Assembly (NCBI RefSeq): GCF_003945545.1 | Contig: NZ_CP029617.1 | Location: forward strand, 5,441,001-5,505,000 | DNA length: 64,000 bases | Origin: Streptomyces sp. WAC 01529 | GTDB lineage: Bacteria; Actinomycetota; Actinomycetes; Streptomycetales; Streptomycetaceae | Direction of reading: 5' to 3' | Shown: positions 35,488 through 43,745 of the stretch, piece by piece | How positions within the stretch are numbered: position 1 is the first letter of the stretch | Layout of the letters: each line of letters starts with the position of its first letter | Notes under the pieces: model-generated | What the model was told of the DNA's origin: nothing | The model's input: only the letters and a program-made list of their open reading frames with translations | Database searches by the model: none | Program-made: the position numbers and the translations under genes

Positions 35488-37602
35488 ATGGACGAGGGCA
35501 AGCCCACGAAGGCCAAATGGTGGAGCCGCCCCCGGCCGGAAACCCCGGCCCCACCCACCGCCCCGCCCCCGGAGGCGGCCCCCCAACCGGGCGCGGCCGC
35601 AGGCCAGGAAGCGACCCCGCACCTGAACACGGCTCCCGAGCCGGGCGCCGCCCCGCACCTGAGCCCGGCCTCCGAGCCGGGCGCCGCCCCGCACCTGAGC
35701 CCGGCCTCCGAGCCGAGCGCCGCCCCGCACCCCGGCGCGGCACCGGGCCAGGGCGCCGTCCCGCACCAGACCGGCACCCCTGCCCCCGGCGCCGCACCGG
35801 CTCAGACCGGCACGCCTGCCCCCGGCGCCGCACCGGCTCAGGGCGCTGTCCCGCAGCAGGACGCCGCCCCCGCGCAGGTCGGCCCCCCTACCCCCAGCGC
35901 CGCACCGGCTCAGGACGCCGCCCCCGCGCAGACCGGCATCCCCGCCCCCGGCACCGGACTTCCCGGAGGCGTCACCGCACCGGCCGATCGGCCCCGCCCC
36001 CTGCACGACCCGGATCCGTACAGCACCCCGCCCTACGGCGAGCCCGGCCCTTGGGCACCCGCGCCCCCCGTCCAGCACCCGGCGACGACCCCGACCCACG
36101 GCACCTTGCTGCCGCCCGCAGCTGCGCACGGCGCCACGCCCGCGCACGGCACGCCCGCGGGCCCCGCCCCGGCGCACGGCACCCCCGCCGCCCTGGGCCA
36201 CGGCGCCACGCCCCCGCACGGCACCCCCACCCACCCCGCCCCGGCCCACGGCGCCCCGCTCCCGCCCGCCGCCCCGCACGCCTCCTCCACGCCCCCGCAC
36301 GGCACCCCCGCGCCCCCCGGCGCCGACGTGTCCGCCCCGGCCCCCTACGGCGGCGTAGGGCGCCCCCACGAGGCCGCGCCCCACGCGGGGCACCCCCAGG
36401 GGGCTCAGGGCGCGGTTCGGCTGCCGTATGACCCCTGGAACGCGCCCCTCCAGCAGAACGGGTCGCTGCCTCCGGAGGCCAAGGAGCGCCAGCGCAAGCG
36501 GGGCCGGCGGCTCGTCGTGGCCGGGATCGCCCTCATCGCTCTGATGTCGGGGCTCATCGGCGGAGCCCTCGGGTCCTACCTGGAGCGCAACGGCGTGGGC
36601 GACATCGAGCTGCCGCAGGCCGGCGCCGAGCCCAAGGACAGGCCGAGCGGCAGCGTCGCCGGTATCGCCGCCGCGGCCCTGCCCGGCGTCGTCACCCTGC
36701 ACGTCAGCGGGGACTCGGCGCAGGGCACCGGCACCGGCTTCGTCCTCGACGGCAAGGGCCACATCCTCACCAACAACCACGTCGTCGAGCCCGCCGGCAC
36801 CGGCGGCGAGATAACGGTCACCTTCAGCAGCGGCGACACCGCCGAGGCCGAGGTCATCGGCCGCGACTCCGGCTACGACCTCGCCGTCGTCAAGGTGGAC
36901 CGCGTGCGGGGCCTCAAGCCCCTGACCCTCGGCAACTCCGAGAACGTCCAGGTCGGCGACCCCGTCGTCGCCATCGGCGCCCCCTTCGACCTGGCGAACA
37001 CCGTCACCTCCGGCATCATCAGCGCCAAGGAGCGGCCCATCACCGCGGGCGGCGAGAAGGGCGACGGCAGCGACGTCAGTTACGTGGACGCGCTCCAGAC
37101 CGACGCCCCCATCAACCCGGGCAACTCGGGCGGCCCGCTGGTCGACTCCAAGGCGCGCGTCATCGGCATCAACAGCGCCATCCGCTCCGCCGACGAGGGC
37201 TCGGACTCGCGCGGCGGCCAGGCGGGCTCCATCGGCCTCGGCTTCGCCATCCCCATCAACCAGGGCAAGCGCGTGGCCGAAGAGCTGATCAACTTCGGCA
37301 AGGCCACGCACCCGGTGATCGGCGTCACGCTCGACACCGAGTTCACCGGCGACGGCGCCCGCATCGCGGAGAAGGGCAAGGACGGCGGCCCCGCGGTCAA
37401 CGCGAACGGCCCCGGCGACAAGGCGGGCCTCAAGCCGGGCGACACCATCACCGAGGTGAACGGCGCCCCGGTGCACTCCAGCGACGAACTGATCGTCAAG
37501 GTCCGCGCCCACCGCCCCAAGGACCGGCTGGACCTGACGATCGAGCGCGACGGCCGCGACCGCGAGGTGACCCTGGTGCTCGGCTCGGCACACTCCGACT
37601 AA
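35488..37602 (+). CDS. htrA: HtrA/DegP-type trypsin-like serine protease with PDZ domain
   Basis: A 704-residue membrane-anchored quality-control protease. The ATG at 35488 has a GGGGAGA site. Residues 1-~335 are a Pro/Ala/Gly-rich cytosolic tail with repeated HGTPA-like units (DNA repeats at about 36110-36320). One helix (LVVAGIALIALMSGLIGGAL, ~340-360) is followed by the protease domain: His in TNNHVVE (~431), Asp in GYDLAVVK (~464), Ser in NPGNSGGPL (~547). The C-terminal PDZ domain covers ~610-700 (AGLKPGDTITEVNGAPV). Family length is usually ~450-500, so the tail is a lineage-specific addition. It follows the sigma/anti-sigma pair and could cleave the anti-sigma factor. Confidence 0.94.
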   Translation: MDEGKPTKAKWWSRPRPETPAPPTAPPPEAAPQPGAAAGQEATPHLNTAPEPGAAPHLSPASEPGAAPHLSPASEPSAAPHPGAAPGQGAVPHQTGTPAPGAAPAQTGTPAPGAAPAQGAVPQQDAAPAQVGPPTPSAAPAQDAAPAQTGIPAPGTGLPGGVTAPADRPRPLHDPDPYSTPPYGEPGPWAPAPPVQHPATTPTHGTLLPPAAAHGATPAHGTPAGPAPAHGTPAALGHGATPPHGTPTHPAPAHGAPLPPAAPHASSTPPHGTPAPPGADVSAPAPYGGVGRPHEAAPHAGHPQGAQGAVRLPYDPWNAPLQQNGSLPPEAKERQRKRGRRLVVAGIALIALMSGLIGGALGSYLERNGVGDIELPQAGAEPKDRPSGSVAGIAAAALPGVVTLHVSGDSAQGTGTGFVLDGKGHILTNNHVVEPAGTGGEITVTFSSGDTAEAEVIGRDSGYDLAVVKVDRVRGLKPLTLGNSENVQVGDPVVAIGAPFDLANTVTSGIISAKERPITAGGEKGDGSDVSYVDALQTDAPINPGNSGGPLVDSKARVIGINSAIRSADEGSDSRGGQAGSIGLGFAIPINQGKRVAEELINFGKATHPVIGVTLDTEFTGDGARIAEKGKDGGPAVNANGPGDKAGLKPGDTITEVNGAPVHSSDELIVKVRAHRPKDRLDLTIERDGRDREVTLVLGSAHSD

Positions 37603-37759
37603 TCGCTGCCTGACCGCTGCCTGACCGCTGCCTGACCGCCGCTGTTCCCGGTTGTGGCGCAGCGGCTACCGGACAGACATGGGCGCCGGGTACCGTGGTC
37701 ACGGTCCAGACCTCGGACGACGACCTGTTGCGGGCTGAGGACATCGCAAGGAGCTCTAG
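37603..37759 (+). promoter_or_regulatory. Short spacer with triple tandem repeat and the tatB ribosome site
   Basis: Immediately after htrA the word GCTGCCTGACC is repeated three times in tandem (37605-37638, period 11), with no clear hairpin. The remainder leads to AAGGAG (37748-37753), placed 6 bases before the GTG of tatB. No promoter could be assigned with confidence. Confidence 0.5.
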
Positions 37760-38221
37760 GTGTTCAATGACATTGGCGCACTCGAGATAGTGGCGCTGGT
37801 CGTCCTCGCCGTGCTCATCTTCGGCCCCGACAAGCTGCCGAAGGTCATCCAGGACGTCTCCCGCACGATCCGCAAGATCCGTGACTTCTCGGACAGCGCG
37901 AAGGCGGACATCCGGGAAGAGCTGGGCCCGGAGTTCAAGGACTTCGAGTTCGACGACCTGAACCCGAAGAAGTTCATCCGCAAGCAGCTCGACAACGACG
38001 AGCTGGGGCTCAAGGAGATCCGTAACGGCTTCGACCTGAAGAAGGAGATGAACGAGGTCGCCGACGCCGTGCACGGCCGCGGCGGCGACTCGTCGGACTC
38101 CTCCTCGGAAGCCGCGGCCGCCTCCTCCGCGGGGGCGAGCGTGGACATGCGCAAGGCGTCCGCGGAGCCCAAGAAGCTCGACTCCGCCGACCGCCCGCCG
38201 TTCGACGCGGACGCCACCTGA
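37760..38221 (+). CDS. tatB: Twin-arginine translocase subunit TatB
   Basis: A 153-residue Tat component that receives folded twin-arginine substrates. It begins MFNDIGALEIVALVVLAVLIFGP, a short N-terminal membrane helix, the conserved glutamate and the FGPDKLP hinge, followed by the amphipathic helix (KVIQDVSRTIRKIRDFSD) and a charged C-terminal tail ending in an Ala/Ser-rich part. The downstream position after htrA is as in Mycobacterium. At least one gene in this window, the peptide-binding lipoprotein at 1740-3527, has a twin-arginine signal. Confidence 0.93.
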   Translation: MFNDIGALEIVALVVLAVLIFGPDKLPKVIQDVSRTIRKIRDFSDSAKADIREELGPEFKDFEFDDLNPKKFIRKQLDNDELGLKEIRNGFDLKKEMNEVADAVHGRGGDSSDSSSEAAAASSAGASVDMRKASAEPKKLDSADRPPFDADAT

Positions 38222-38341
38222 GGGATCACCTGAACCGCCGCCGCCGACCGGTGTGGCTATCCTGCCTTGTTGTCCGGCGTGAGGACGCCCGAGGGGGGCG
38301 GGCCGCTCCGGACCGACGAGAGCGAGGAGGCGGCCGGGTAC

Positions 38342-39010
38342 ATGGAGACGACAAGTCGCGTAGGCGCGCAGGCGCCGGCCGCGGACGGCACCGCACAAGC
38401 GGTGCCCTCCGCCCGGCGCACGGTCGACGGCTACCTGCTGGCGCCCTTCCCCTGGTACGGCCTCGACGAGGCCTTCACGGGGCCGCGCTGGCTGATGCAG
38501 GTCGGCGCGACGGCGGACGGGTCGGTGGAGCACGGTTCGATCGGCCACGGCGACGAGCCGTCGGTCCGCGCCGAGGGCAGCCTCGGCAACAGTGACAAGG
38601 AGCGGTTCGCGGTGGTGGTGACCGTCGCGGCCAACCCGGTGCGGCGCAGCGCGGACGGCACGGGCGTCCTGGAGGCCACGTCGGTCTCCTCGGCGGCCTG
38701 GCTCGCGGGGGTGGGGCTGCTCTCGTACACGTGGCCGGGGCAGATGGACCACTCTCTGCGTGACGACTGGCTCGACCAGCAGACGGAGACGGCCTGGTTC
38801 CTCGCGGACGACCTGGAGGGCTCCGACTGGTCGTCGCTCTCGCTTCCGGTGGACGGGGTGCCGACGCCGTTCCACTACCGGGAGTCCGAGTACGGGTGGG
38901 TCCTCGCCGGTTCCGCGAAGGAGAGCGTCCACCTGGGGGCGTATGGGCGCGGCATGAGCGCGTACGGGCTCGGGTTCTCCGTCATCCAGGACATCGGCGC
39001 GTACGCGTAG
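38342..39010 (+). CDS. Conserved hypothetical protein
   Basis: A 222-residue protein without signal peptide or membrane helix. The ATG at 38342 lies 12 bases after GAGGAGG (38323-38329). The sequence is rich in aromatic and acidic residues in the C-terminal half (WLDQQTETAWFLADDLEGSDWSSLSLPVDG), ending HYRESEYGWVLAG and an AYGRGMSAYGLGFSVI segment. It looks like a beta-sheet domain of unknown family. I do not recognise a function. It is located between tatB and the convergent mrp gene. Confidence 0.72.
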   Translation: METTSRVGAQAPAADGTAQAVPSARRTVDGYLLAPFPWYGLDEAFTGPRWLMQVGATADGSVEHGSIGHGDEPSVRAEGSLGNSDKERFAVVVTVAANPVRRSADGTGVLEATSVSSAAWLAGVGLLSYTWPGQMDHSLRDDWLDQQTETAWFLADDLEGSDWSSLSLPVDGVPTPFHYRESEYGWVLAGSAKESVHLGAYGRGMSAYGLGFSVIQDIGAYA

Positions 39011-39049
39011 CGCTTCCGCGGGGCGCGTGGTTCTGTGCGGGTCCGTCGT

Positions 39050-39087
39050 GGCTGGTCGCGCAGTTCCCCGCGCCCCTGACGGGGCGC
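39050..39087. repeat. Dispersed Streptomyces intergenic repeat, copy 2 (inverted)
   Basis: Reads as the reverse complement of the GGGGAACTGCGCGACCAGCC word (39051-39070) followed by a CGCCCCTGACGGGGCG mini-hairpin. It sits in the 91-base gap between two convergent genes (38342-39010 and mrp), the favourite location of this repeat, where it can form transcripts' 3' stem-loops. Confidence 0.78.
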
Positions 39088-39101
39088 TCAAGCGAAGCCG
39101 C

Positions 39102-40235
39102 TCAGAACTTGTTGCGGGGCGTGATGCCGAGGGTCATTCCCGCGAGGCCGCGCTGGCGGCCGCCCAGCTTGCCCGCGATCGTGCGCAGCGCCGAGCCCGC
39201 GGGGGACTCCGGGTCGGTCAGGACGACCGGCTTGCCGTCGTCGCCGCCCTCGCGCAGCCGCACGTCGATCGGGATGGAGCCGAGGACCGGCACCGTGGCG
39301 CCCGTCGTCTTCGTGAGCCCCTCGGCGACCTTCTGGCCGCCGCCCGTGCCGAACACGTCGACCATCTCGTCGCAGTGCGGGCAGGGGAGCCCCGACATGT
39401 TCTCGACGACGCCCACGATCTTCTGGTGGGTCTGCACGGCGATCGAACCGGCTCGCTCGGCGACCTCGGCCGCCGCCTGCTGAGGCGTCGTGACGACGAG
39501 GATCTCGGCGTTCGGGACCAGCTGCGCCACGGAGATGGCGATGTCGCCGGTGCCCGGGGGCAGGTCGAGGAGGAGCACGTCGAGGTCGCCCCAGAAGACG
39601 TCCGCGAGGAACTGCTGGAGGGCGCGGTGCAGCATCGGGCCGCGCCACACCACCGGGGCGTTGCCCGGGGTGAACATGCCGATGGAGATGACCTTCACGC
39701 CGTGCGCGGACGGCGGCATGATCATGTTCTCGACCTGGGTGGGCTTGCCGTCGACGCCCAGCATGCGCGGCACGGAGTGGCCGTAGATGTCCGCGTCCAC
39801 GACGCCGACCTTCAGACCGTCCGCGGCCATCGCGGCCGCGAGGTTCACCGTCACCGAGGACTTGCCGACGCCGCCCTTGCCGGACGCGACCGCGTAGACG
39901 CGGGTCAGCGAGCCGGGCTTGGCGAAGGGGACCTCGCGCTCGGCGGTGCCGCCGCGCAGCGCGGAGGCCAGCTCCTTGCGCTGCTCGTCGCTCATCACGT
40001 CGAGGGTGACGTCGACGCGCGTGACGCCCTCGACCGCGGCGACCGCGTCCGTCACGTTCTTGGTGATGGTCTCGCGCATCGGGCAGCCGGAGACGGTCAG
40101 ATACACGGTGACCGCCACCGCCCCGTCGGCGCCGATGTCCACCGATTTGACCATCCCCAACTCGGTGATGGGTCGCTGGATCTCGGGGTCGTTCACCGTC
40201 GCCAGTGCTTCACGCACCGCGTCTTCCGTAGCCAT
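39102..40235 (-). CDS. mrp: Mrp/NBP35-family Fe-S cluster carrier ATPase
   Basis: A 377-residue P-loop protein that carries and delivers iron-sulfur clusters. Residues 1-~100 form a MIP18/DUF59 domain (ALATVNDPEIQRPITELGMV). The deviant Walker A is ASGKGGVGKSSVTVNLAAAM near residue 120. PCPHCDE (~residue 290) provides the CxxC that binds the bridging cluster in the dimer. Complete relative to the family. It is the last gene of a leftward block headed by the MgtE/DUF1003 pair, 45 bases after DUF1003. Confidence 0.94.
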   Translation of the reverse strand: MATEDAVREALATVNDPEIQRPITELGMVKSVDIGADGAVAVTVYLTVSGCPMRETITKNVTDAVAAVEGVTRVDVTLDVMSDEQRKELASALRGGTAEREVPFAKPGSLTRVYAVASGKGGVGKSSVTVNLAAAMAADGLKVGVVDADIYGHSVPRMLGVDGKPTQVENMIMPPSAHGVKVISIGMFTPGNAPVVWRGPMLHRALQQFLADVFWGDLDVLLLDLPPGTGDIAISVAQLVPNAEILVVTTPQQAAAEVAERAGSIAVQTHQKIVGVVENMSGLPCPHCDEMVDVFGTGGGQKVAEGLTKTTGATVPVLGSIPIDVRLREGGDDGKPVVLTDPESPAGSALRTIAGKLGGRQRGLAGMTLGITPRNKF

Positions 40236-40279
40236 AGACCTGATAGTACGGCGCGGTAACCCCGCCCGGGAAAGGGCCG

Positions 40280-40861
40280 TCAGCGGTCGCCTACATCACG
40301 TCCGCGCGCACCCTCCGGGGGGAATACGACGCGCTTCTCCGCGCGCTGCTCGCTCCGCTGTTCCTCCACCTCTCTGACCAGGTCCTGGAGCTCGGAGCGG
40401 ATCCAGTCGCGGGTCGCCACCTCGCCGAGGCCCATGCGCAGGGAGGCGATCTCGCGCGTGAGGTACTCGGTGTCCGCGATGGACCGCTCGTTCTGTTTGC
40501 GGTCCTGTTCGAGGTTGACGCGGTCGCGGTCGTCCTGGCGGTTCTGCGCGAGGAGGATCAGCGGGGCCGCGTACGAGGCCTGGAGGGAGAGCATCAGCGT
40601 CAGGAAGATGAAGGGGTACTGGTCGAAGCGCAGGTGACCGGGGGCCGTGATGTTCCAGACCACCCACAGGATGATGACGACCGTCATCCAGACGATGAAC
40701 CTGCCGGTGCCCAGGAAGCGCGCGATCCGCTCCGAGAGGCGTCCGAACGCCTCCGGGTCGTAGTCGGGCAGCAGCTTGGGCCGCGGGGTGCGCGGCTGGT
40801 CGAGGCGGAACCGTGGGCTCCTGGGCTCGGCGCGGTTGTCGCGCTCCCGGTCAGCCGCCAT
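40280..40861 (-). CDS. DUF1003 two-helix membrane protein
   Basis: A 193-residue protein. A basic cytosolic head of ~50 residues precedes FLGTGRFIVWMTVVIILWVVWN and, after a short loop, FIFLTLMLSLQASYAAPLILLAQNRQ, the diagnostic DUF1003 core. The C-terminal ~80 residues are a charged coiled coil (REIASLRMGLGEVATRDW; EVEEQRSEQRAEKR). Its start lies within the last 11 bases of the MgtE-sensor gene, so both are translated together, and they may form one complex at the membrane. Function unestablished. Confidence 0.9.
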   Translation of the reverse strand: MAADRERDNRAEPRSPRFRLDQPRTPRPKLLPDYDPEAFGRLSERIARFLGTGRFIVWMTVVIILWVVWNITAPGHLRFDQYPFIFLTLMLSLQASYAAPLILLAQNRQDDRDRVNLEQDRKQNERSIADTEYLTREIASLRMGLGEVATRDWIRSELQDLVREVEEQRSEQRAEKRVVFPPEGARGRDVGDR

Positions 40862-42128
40862 GGTCCGCTCCTTCCCCTTCCAGATGGAACTCCGTCTCGC
40901 GCCAGTCCTCGGGCAGCATGTGGTCCAGTACGTCGTCGACGGTGACCGCCCCGAGCAGCGCGCCGCCCTCGTCGACGACGGGCGCCGCGACCATGTCGTA
41001 CGCGGCGAAGAAACCGGCGACGGTGGGCAGCGTGGCGCCCGGGGCGAGCGGTTGCAGGTCGTCGTCGAGGATCGAGCCGACGAGCGTGTACGGCGGGTCG
41101 CGAAGGAGCCGCTGGAAGTGCACGGTCCCCAGATACTTGCCGGTCGGCGTCTCGTCGGGCGGCCTGCATACGTACACCTGTGCGGCGAGCGCGGGGGAGA
41201 GGTCCTCCTTGCGGACCCGGGCGAGGGCGTCGGCGACCGTGGCGTCGGGGCGCAGCACGATCGGCTCGGTGGTCATCAGGCCGCCGGCGGTGCGCTCCTC
41301 GTAGGCCATCAGACGCCGCACGTCGGCCGCGTCGGCGGGCTGCATCAGGGTGAGCAGGCGCTCCTTGTCCTCCTCGGGCAGCTCGGCGAGGAGGTCGGCG
41401 GCGTCGTCGGGGTCCATGGCCTCCAGGACGTCGGCGGCGCGCTCCTCCTTGAGCTTGCCGAGGATCTCGATCTGGTCGTCCTCGGGCAGCTCTTCGAGGA
41501 CGTCGGCGAGCCGGTCGTCGTCGAGGGCGGCGGCCACCTCGGCCCGCCGCTTGGGCGACAGGTGGTGCAGGACGTTGGCGAGGTCGGCCGGGCGCAGCTG
41601 TTCGAAGGTGGCGAGCAGATTCTCCGCGCCCTGCCCGTGCTCCTCCAGGGAGAAGCCGTCGACGGCCGACCAGTCGACGGTGAGCGTCTCGCCCTTGCGC
41701 CGGAACGTCCCGCCCTTCCCCTTGCGTACGAAGATCCGGTCGATCTCCCAGTCGCGGCGGGCGGGCAGCTGGCGCACCGACACGTCGAGGACGGTCACCT
41801 CCTCGCCGGTCTCCACCAGATGGACCCGGCGGTCGAGCATCTCGCCGAGCACGAGCCGCTCGGTGGGCCGCTGCTCGAAGCGCCGTACGTTCAGTACGCC
41901 GGTGGTGATGACCTGGCCGGACTCGACGCCCGTCACGCGGGTCATGGGCAGGAAGATGTGGCGCCGGGTGGCCAGCTCGACGACGAGGCCGAGCAGCCGC
42001 GGGGGTCTGCGGCCGACGCGGAGCATCGCCACGAGGTCGCGCACCCGTCCGACCTGGTCGCCGTTGGGGTCGAAGACGGGGATGCCGGAGAGGTGGGAGA
42101 CGAAGACCCGGGGGGCGCCTGCCGCCAT
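40851..42128 (-). CDS. MgtE-type cytosolic Mg2+-sensor protein without channel (PRC-barrel + MgtE_N + CBS)
   Basis: A 425-residue soluble protein. Residues ~1-75 form a PRC-barrel-like domain (GDQVGRVRDLVAML), ~200-305 the MgtE N-domain superhelix (LRPADLANVLHHLSPKRRAEVAAAL and MDPDDAADLLAELPEEDK), and ~310-420 a CBS pair (YEERTAGGLMTTEPIVL; PVVDEGGALLGAVTVDDVLDHML). In true MgtE channels these parts gate a five-helix membrane pore, which is entirely absent. Family members in actinobacteria (Rv1232c-like) share this. It could sense Mg2+ and act on the DUF1003 partner or on CorA encoded 1.7 kb away (inference). Confidence 0.88.
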   Translation of the reverse strand: MAAGAPRVFVSHLSGIPVFDPNGDQVGRVRDLVAMLRVGRRPPRLLGLVVELATRRHIFLPMTRVTGVESGQVITTGVLNVRRFEQRPTERLVLGEMLDRRVHLVETGEEVTVLDVSVRQLPARRDWEIDRIFVRKGKGGTFRRKGETLTVDWSAVDGFSLEEHGQGAENLLATFEQLRPADLANVLHHLSPKRRAEVAAALDDDRLADVLEELPEDDQIEILGKLKEERAADVLEAMDPDDAADLLAELPEEDKERLLTLMQPADAADVRRLMAYEERTAGGLMTTEPIVLRPDATVADALARVRKEDLSPALAAQVYVCRPPDETPTGKYLGTVHFQRLLRDPPYTLVGSILDDDLQPLAPGATLPTVAGFFAAYDMVAAPVVDEGGALLGAVTVDDVLDHMLPEDWRETEFHLEGEGADHGG

Positions 42129-42339
42129 GCGCGCGCCTCCTCTTCTGACGTGCTCTCACGAGCCCGAAGCGATTCCTGCCGTTCTGTCCGGCAATACGGG
42201 CTTCAGGCTAGCCCGTCCCGGTCGGATACGCCCCGGTGAAGGGTCCGGACGGACTGGCTCCGCTCCTCCCGGCCGGCCCGGGTACGCTGCCGTACTGCCG
42301 AAGCCGTAGAGGTCGACCGCACGAGAGGCAGCGCCACCT

Positions 42340-43116
42340 GTGACCGCACTTTCCCAGGCCAGCCGAGCCCGCAGGGCGGCGTTCGTGAGCGCGATGTGCG
42401 CGGGCACGGTCGCGGCGGTCACGAGTCTGACCGGGTGCGGCGGCAGCGCCGAGGATCCGGACGCGGGCACGAACGGCGTGGGCAAGCTGTCGGCGCCGAA
42501 GATCCAGAGCAAGTCCTCGAAGGTGGCGGAGGCGGCGTCGGCGGTCCGCTTGTCGGGGACGGTGGTGAGCAAGGGCCATACGTACACCCTCGACATGCGC
42601 CTCAAGGGCGACGGCGGCACGGGCTCGGTCACGTCCAAGGGGCAGACGTTCCGGCTGCTGCGCGTCGGCGAGCAACTGTTCCTGAAGGCCGACTCGCGGT
42701 TCTGGACCCACGAAGGTGACCAGGGCGACGGGAAGCCCCAGCCGGCGGACGAGACCGCCGCGGCCAAGCTCGACGGCAAGTACGTCAAGGTCCCGCAGGG
42801 CGATCCGGCCTACGAGCAGCTGAGCGGCTTCACGGACAAGGACGTACTCCTGGAGGGCATGCTCACGCTCCACGGCCACCTGGCCAAGGGCGACCGCGGC
42901 AAGACGGGCCCCCTGCGCACCATCAAGATCACCGGCGACGAGGGCGCGGGCGGCACGCTGAGCGTCTCCCTGGACGGCAAGCCGTACCCCCTGCGCCTGG
43001 AGCGAGGCGGCCACGCGGGCATCCTCAAACTCACGGACTGGAACAAGGACTTCCCCCTACAGCCCCCCGCCAAGTCCGAAATGGTCGACTACGGCAAACA
43101 ACTCCCCACGTCATAA
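42340..43116 (+). CDS. Lipoprotein of LolA/LppX-like fold, unknown ligand
   Basis: A 258-residue lipoprotein. GTG start; signal RRAAFVSAMCAGTVAAVTS and lipobox LTGC at residues ~30-33. The mature part begins with a Gly/Asp-rich linker and then segments such as VVSKGHTYTLDMRLKGDGG, LLRVGEQLFLKADSRFW and GTLSVSLDGKPYPLRLER, a pattern of antiparallel strands like LppX/LprG lipid-binding proteins of actinobacteria. That similarity is from pattern only. It lies divergent from the MgtE-sensor gene by 211 bases. Confidence 0.75.
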   Translation: MTALSQASRARRAAFVSAMCAGTVAAVTSLTGCGGSAEDPDAGTNGVGKLSAPKIQSKSSKVAEAASAVRLSGTVVSKGHTYTLDMRLKGDGGTGSVTSKGQTFRLLRVGEQLFLKADSRFWTHEGDQGDGKPQPADETAAAKLDGKYVKVPQGDPAYEQLSGFTDKDVLLEGMLTLHGHLAKGDRGKTGPLRTIKITGDEGAGGTLSVSLDGKPYPLRLERGGHAGILKLTDWNKDFPLQPPAKSEMVDYGKQLPTS

Positions 43117-43126
43117 GGGGAAGCAA

Positions 43127-43173
43127 GCCCCGAAGGGGCAAGCTTCAGGGGCGCGAGGAACTGCGCGAGCAAC
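43127..43173. repeat. Dispersed Streptomyces intergenic repeat, copy 3
   Basis: GCCCCGAAGGGGC hairpin followed by a diverged copy of the repeat word (GGAACTGCGCGAGCAACC, 43156-43173), 10 bases after the lipoprotein stop and before the next convergent gene. Compare 32579-32682 and 39050-39087. Confidence 0.72.
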
Positions 43174-43208
43174 CACAAACGCACCCGCAGAGCGAGGACA
43201 CCGAAACC

Positions 43209-43721
43209 TCAACGGCGCTTGCGCCTGAACAACAACTTAGGAAGCCCCGCAGGCACAGGCTGCCGAGTAGTAGCCCCAGTGACCAGCGGCGCCGCCGCGA
43301 GAGACCCCGAGGGCAACTCGCAAACCGCCCCACGCGGAGTGAGCCGCACAACCCGACACTCCGACGCCCACCGCGAGGTCATCTGCTCAGCGTCCGGCGC
43401 ATTCAACCGCTTCCCCTTCAGCTCCGAGACCGCCGCCTCCCACGCCTCCGAGCCCGCCGCCAGCTCATCGACCGTCGCCGTCCAGGCGACGACCCGCCCG
43501 CCCTTGTCCTTGCTGCGGACGGTCACCTCCGCGACGTCGCCGTCGACGAGCCCCGGCAGCGGCTGCTCGCCGGGGCCGTCGCCCACGAGGCAGGCGGCGC
43601 CGTCGAGCCAGACGTGCCACAGCGCCCGGGCGGGCGAGCCCTCGCCCCGTACCCAGATGAGGCCGGACTTCTTCGTGGCCTCCTCGACGAGCGCGCGGTC
43701 GAGCAGCGGGTCAGCAGTCAT
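43209..43721 (-). CDS. Conserved hypothetical protein, split-barrel-like
   Basis: A 170-residue soluble protein. It starts MTADPLLDRALVEEATKKSGLIWVRG and continues with beta-strand-like segments (ALWHVWLDGAACLVGDGPGEQ, VAEVTVRSKDKGGRVVAWTATV), a layout resembling the FMN-binding split barrel of pyridoxamine-oxidase-like proteins. The C-terminal half ends in a basic tail (LFRRKRR). No flavin-site signature is secure. Located downstream of corA, in the same direction, separated by 24 bases from its stop. Confidence 0.7.
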   Translation of the reverse strand: MTADPLLDRALVEEATKKSGLIWVRGEGSPARALWHVWLDGAACLVGDGPGEQPLPGLVDGDVAEVTVRSKDKGGRVVAWTATVDELAAGSEAWEAAVSELKGKRLNAPDAEQMTSRWASECRVVRLTPRGAVCELPSGSLAAAPLVTGATTRQPVPAGLPKLLFRRKRR

Positions 43722-43745
43722 GGCGGCAGCCTACCGAGTGACGCC

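Noticed and set aside
37605-37638. Triple GCTGCCTGACC repeat as a terminator or attachment site
   Set aside because: The three direct copies do not form an obvious hairpin and no integrase or tRNA is near; more likely simple slippage.
41350-42309. Plus-strand frame of 319 codons over the MgtE-sensor gene
   Set aside because: It is Ser/Arg-rich and antisense to a gene with clear MgtE and CBS domains.
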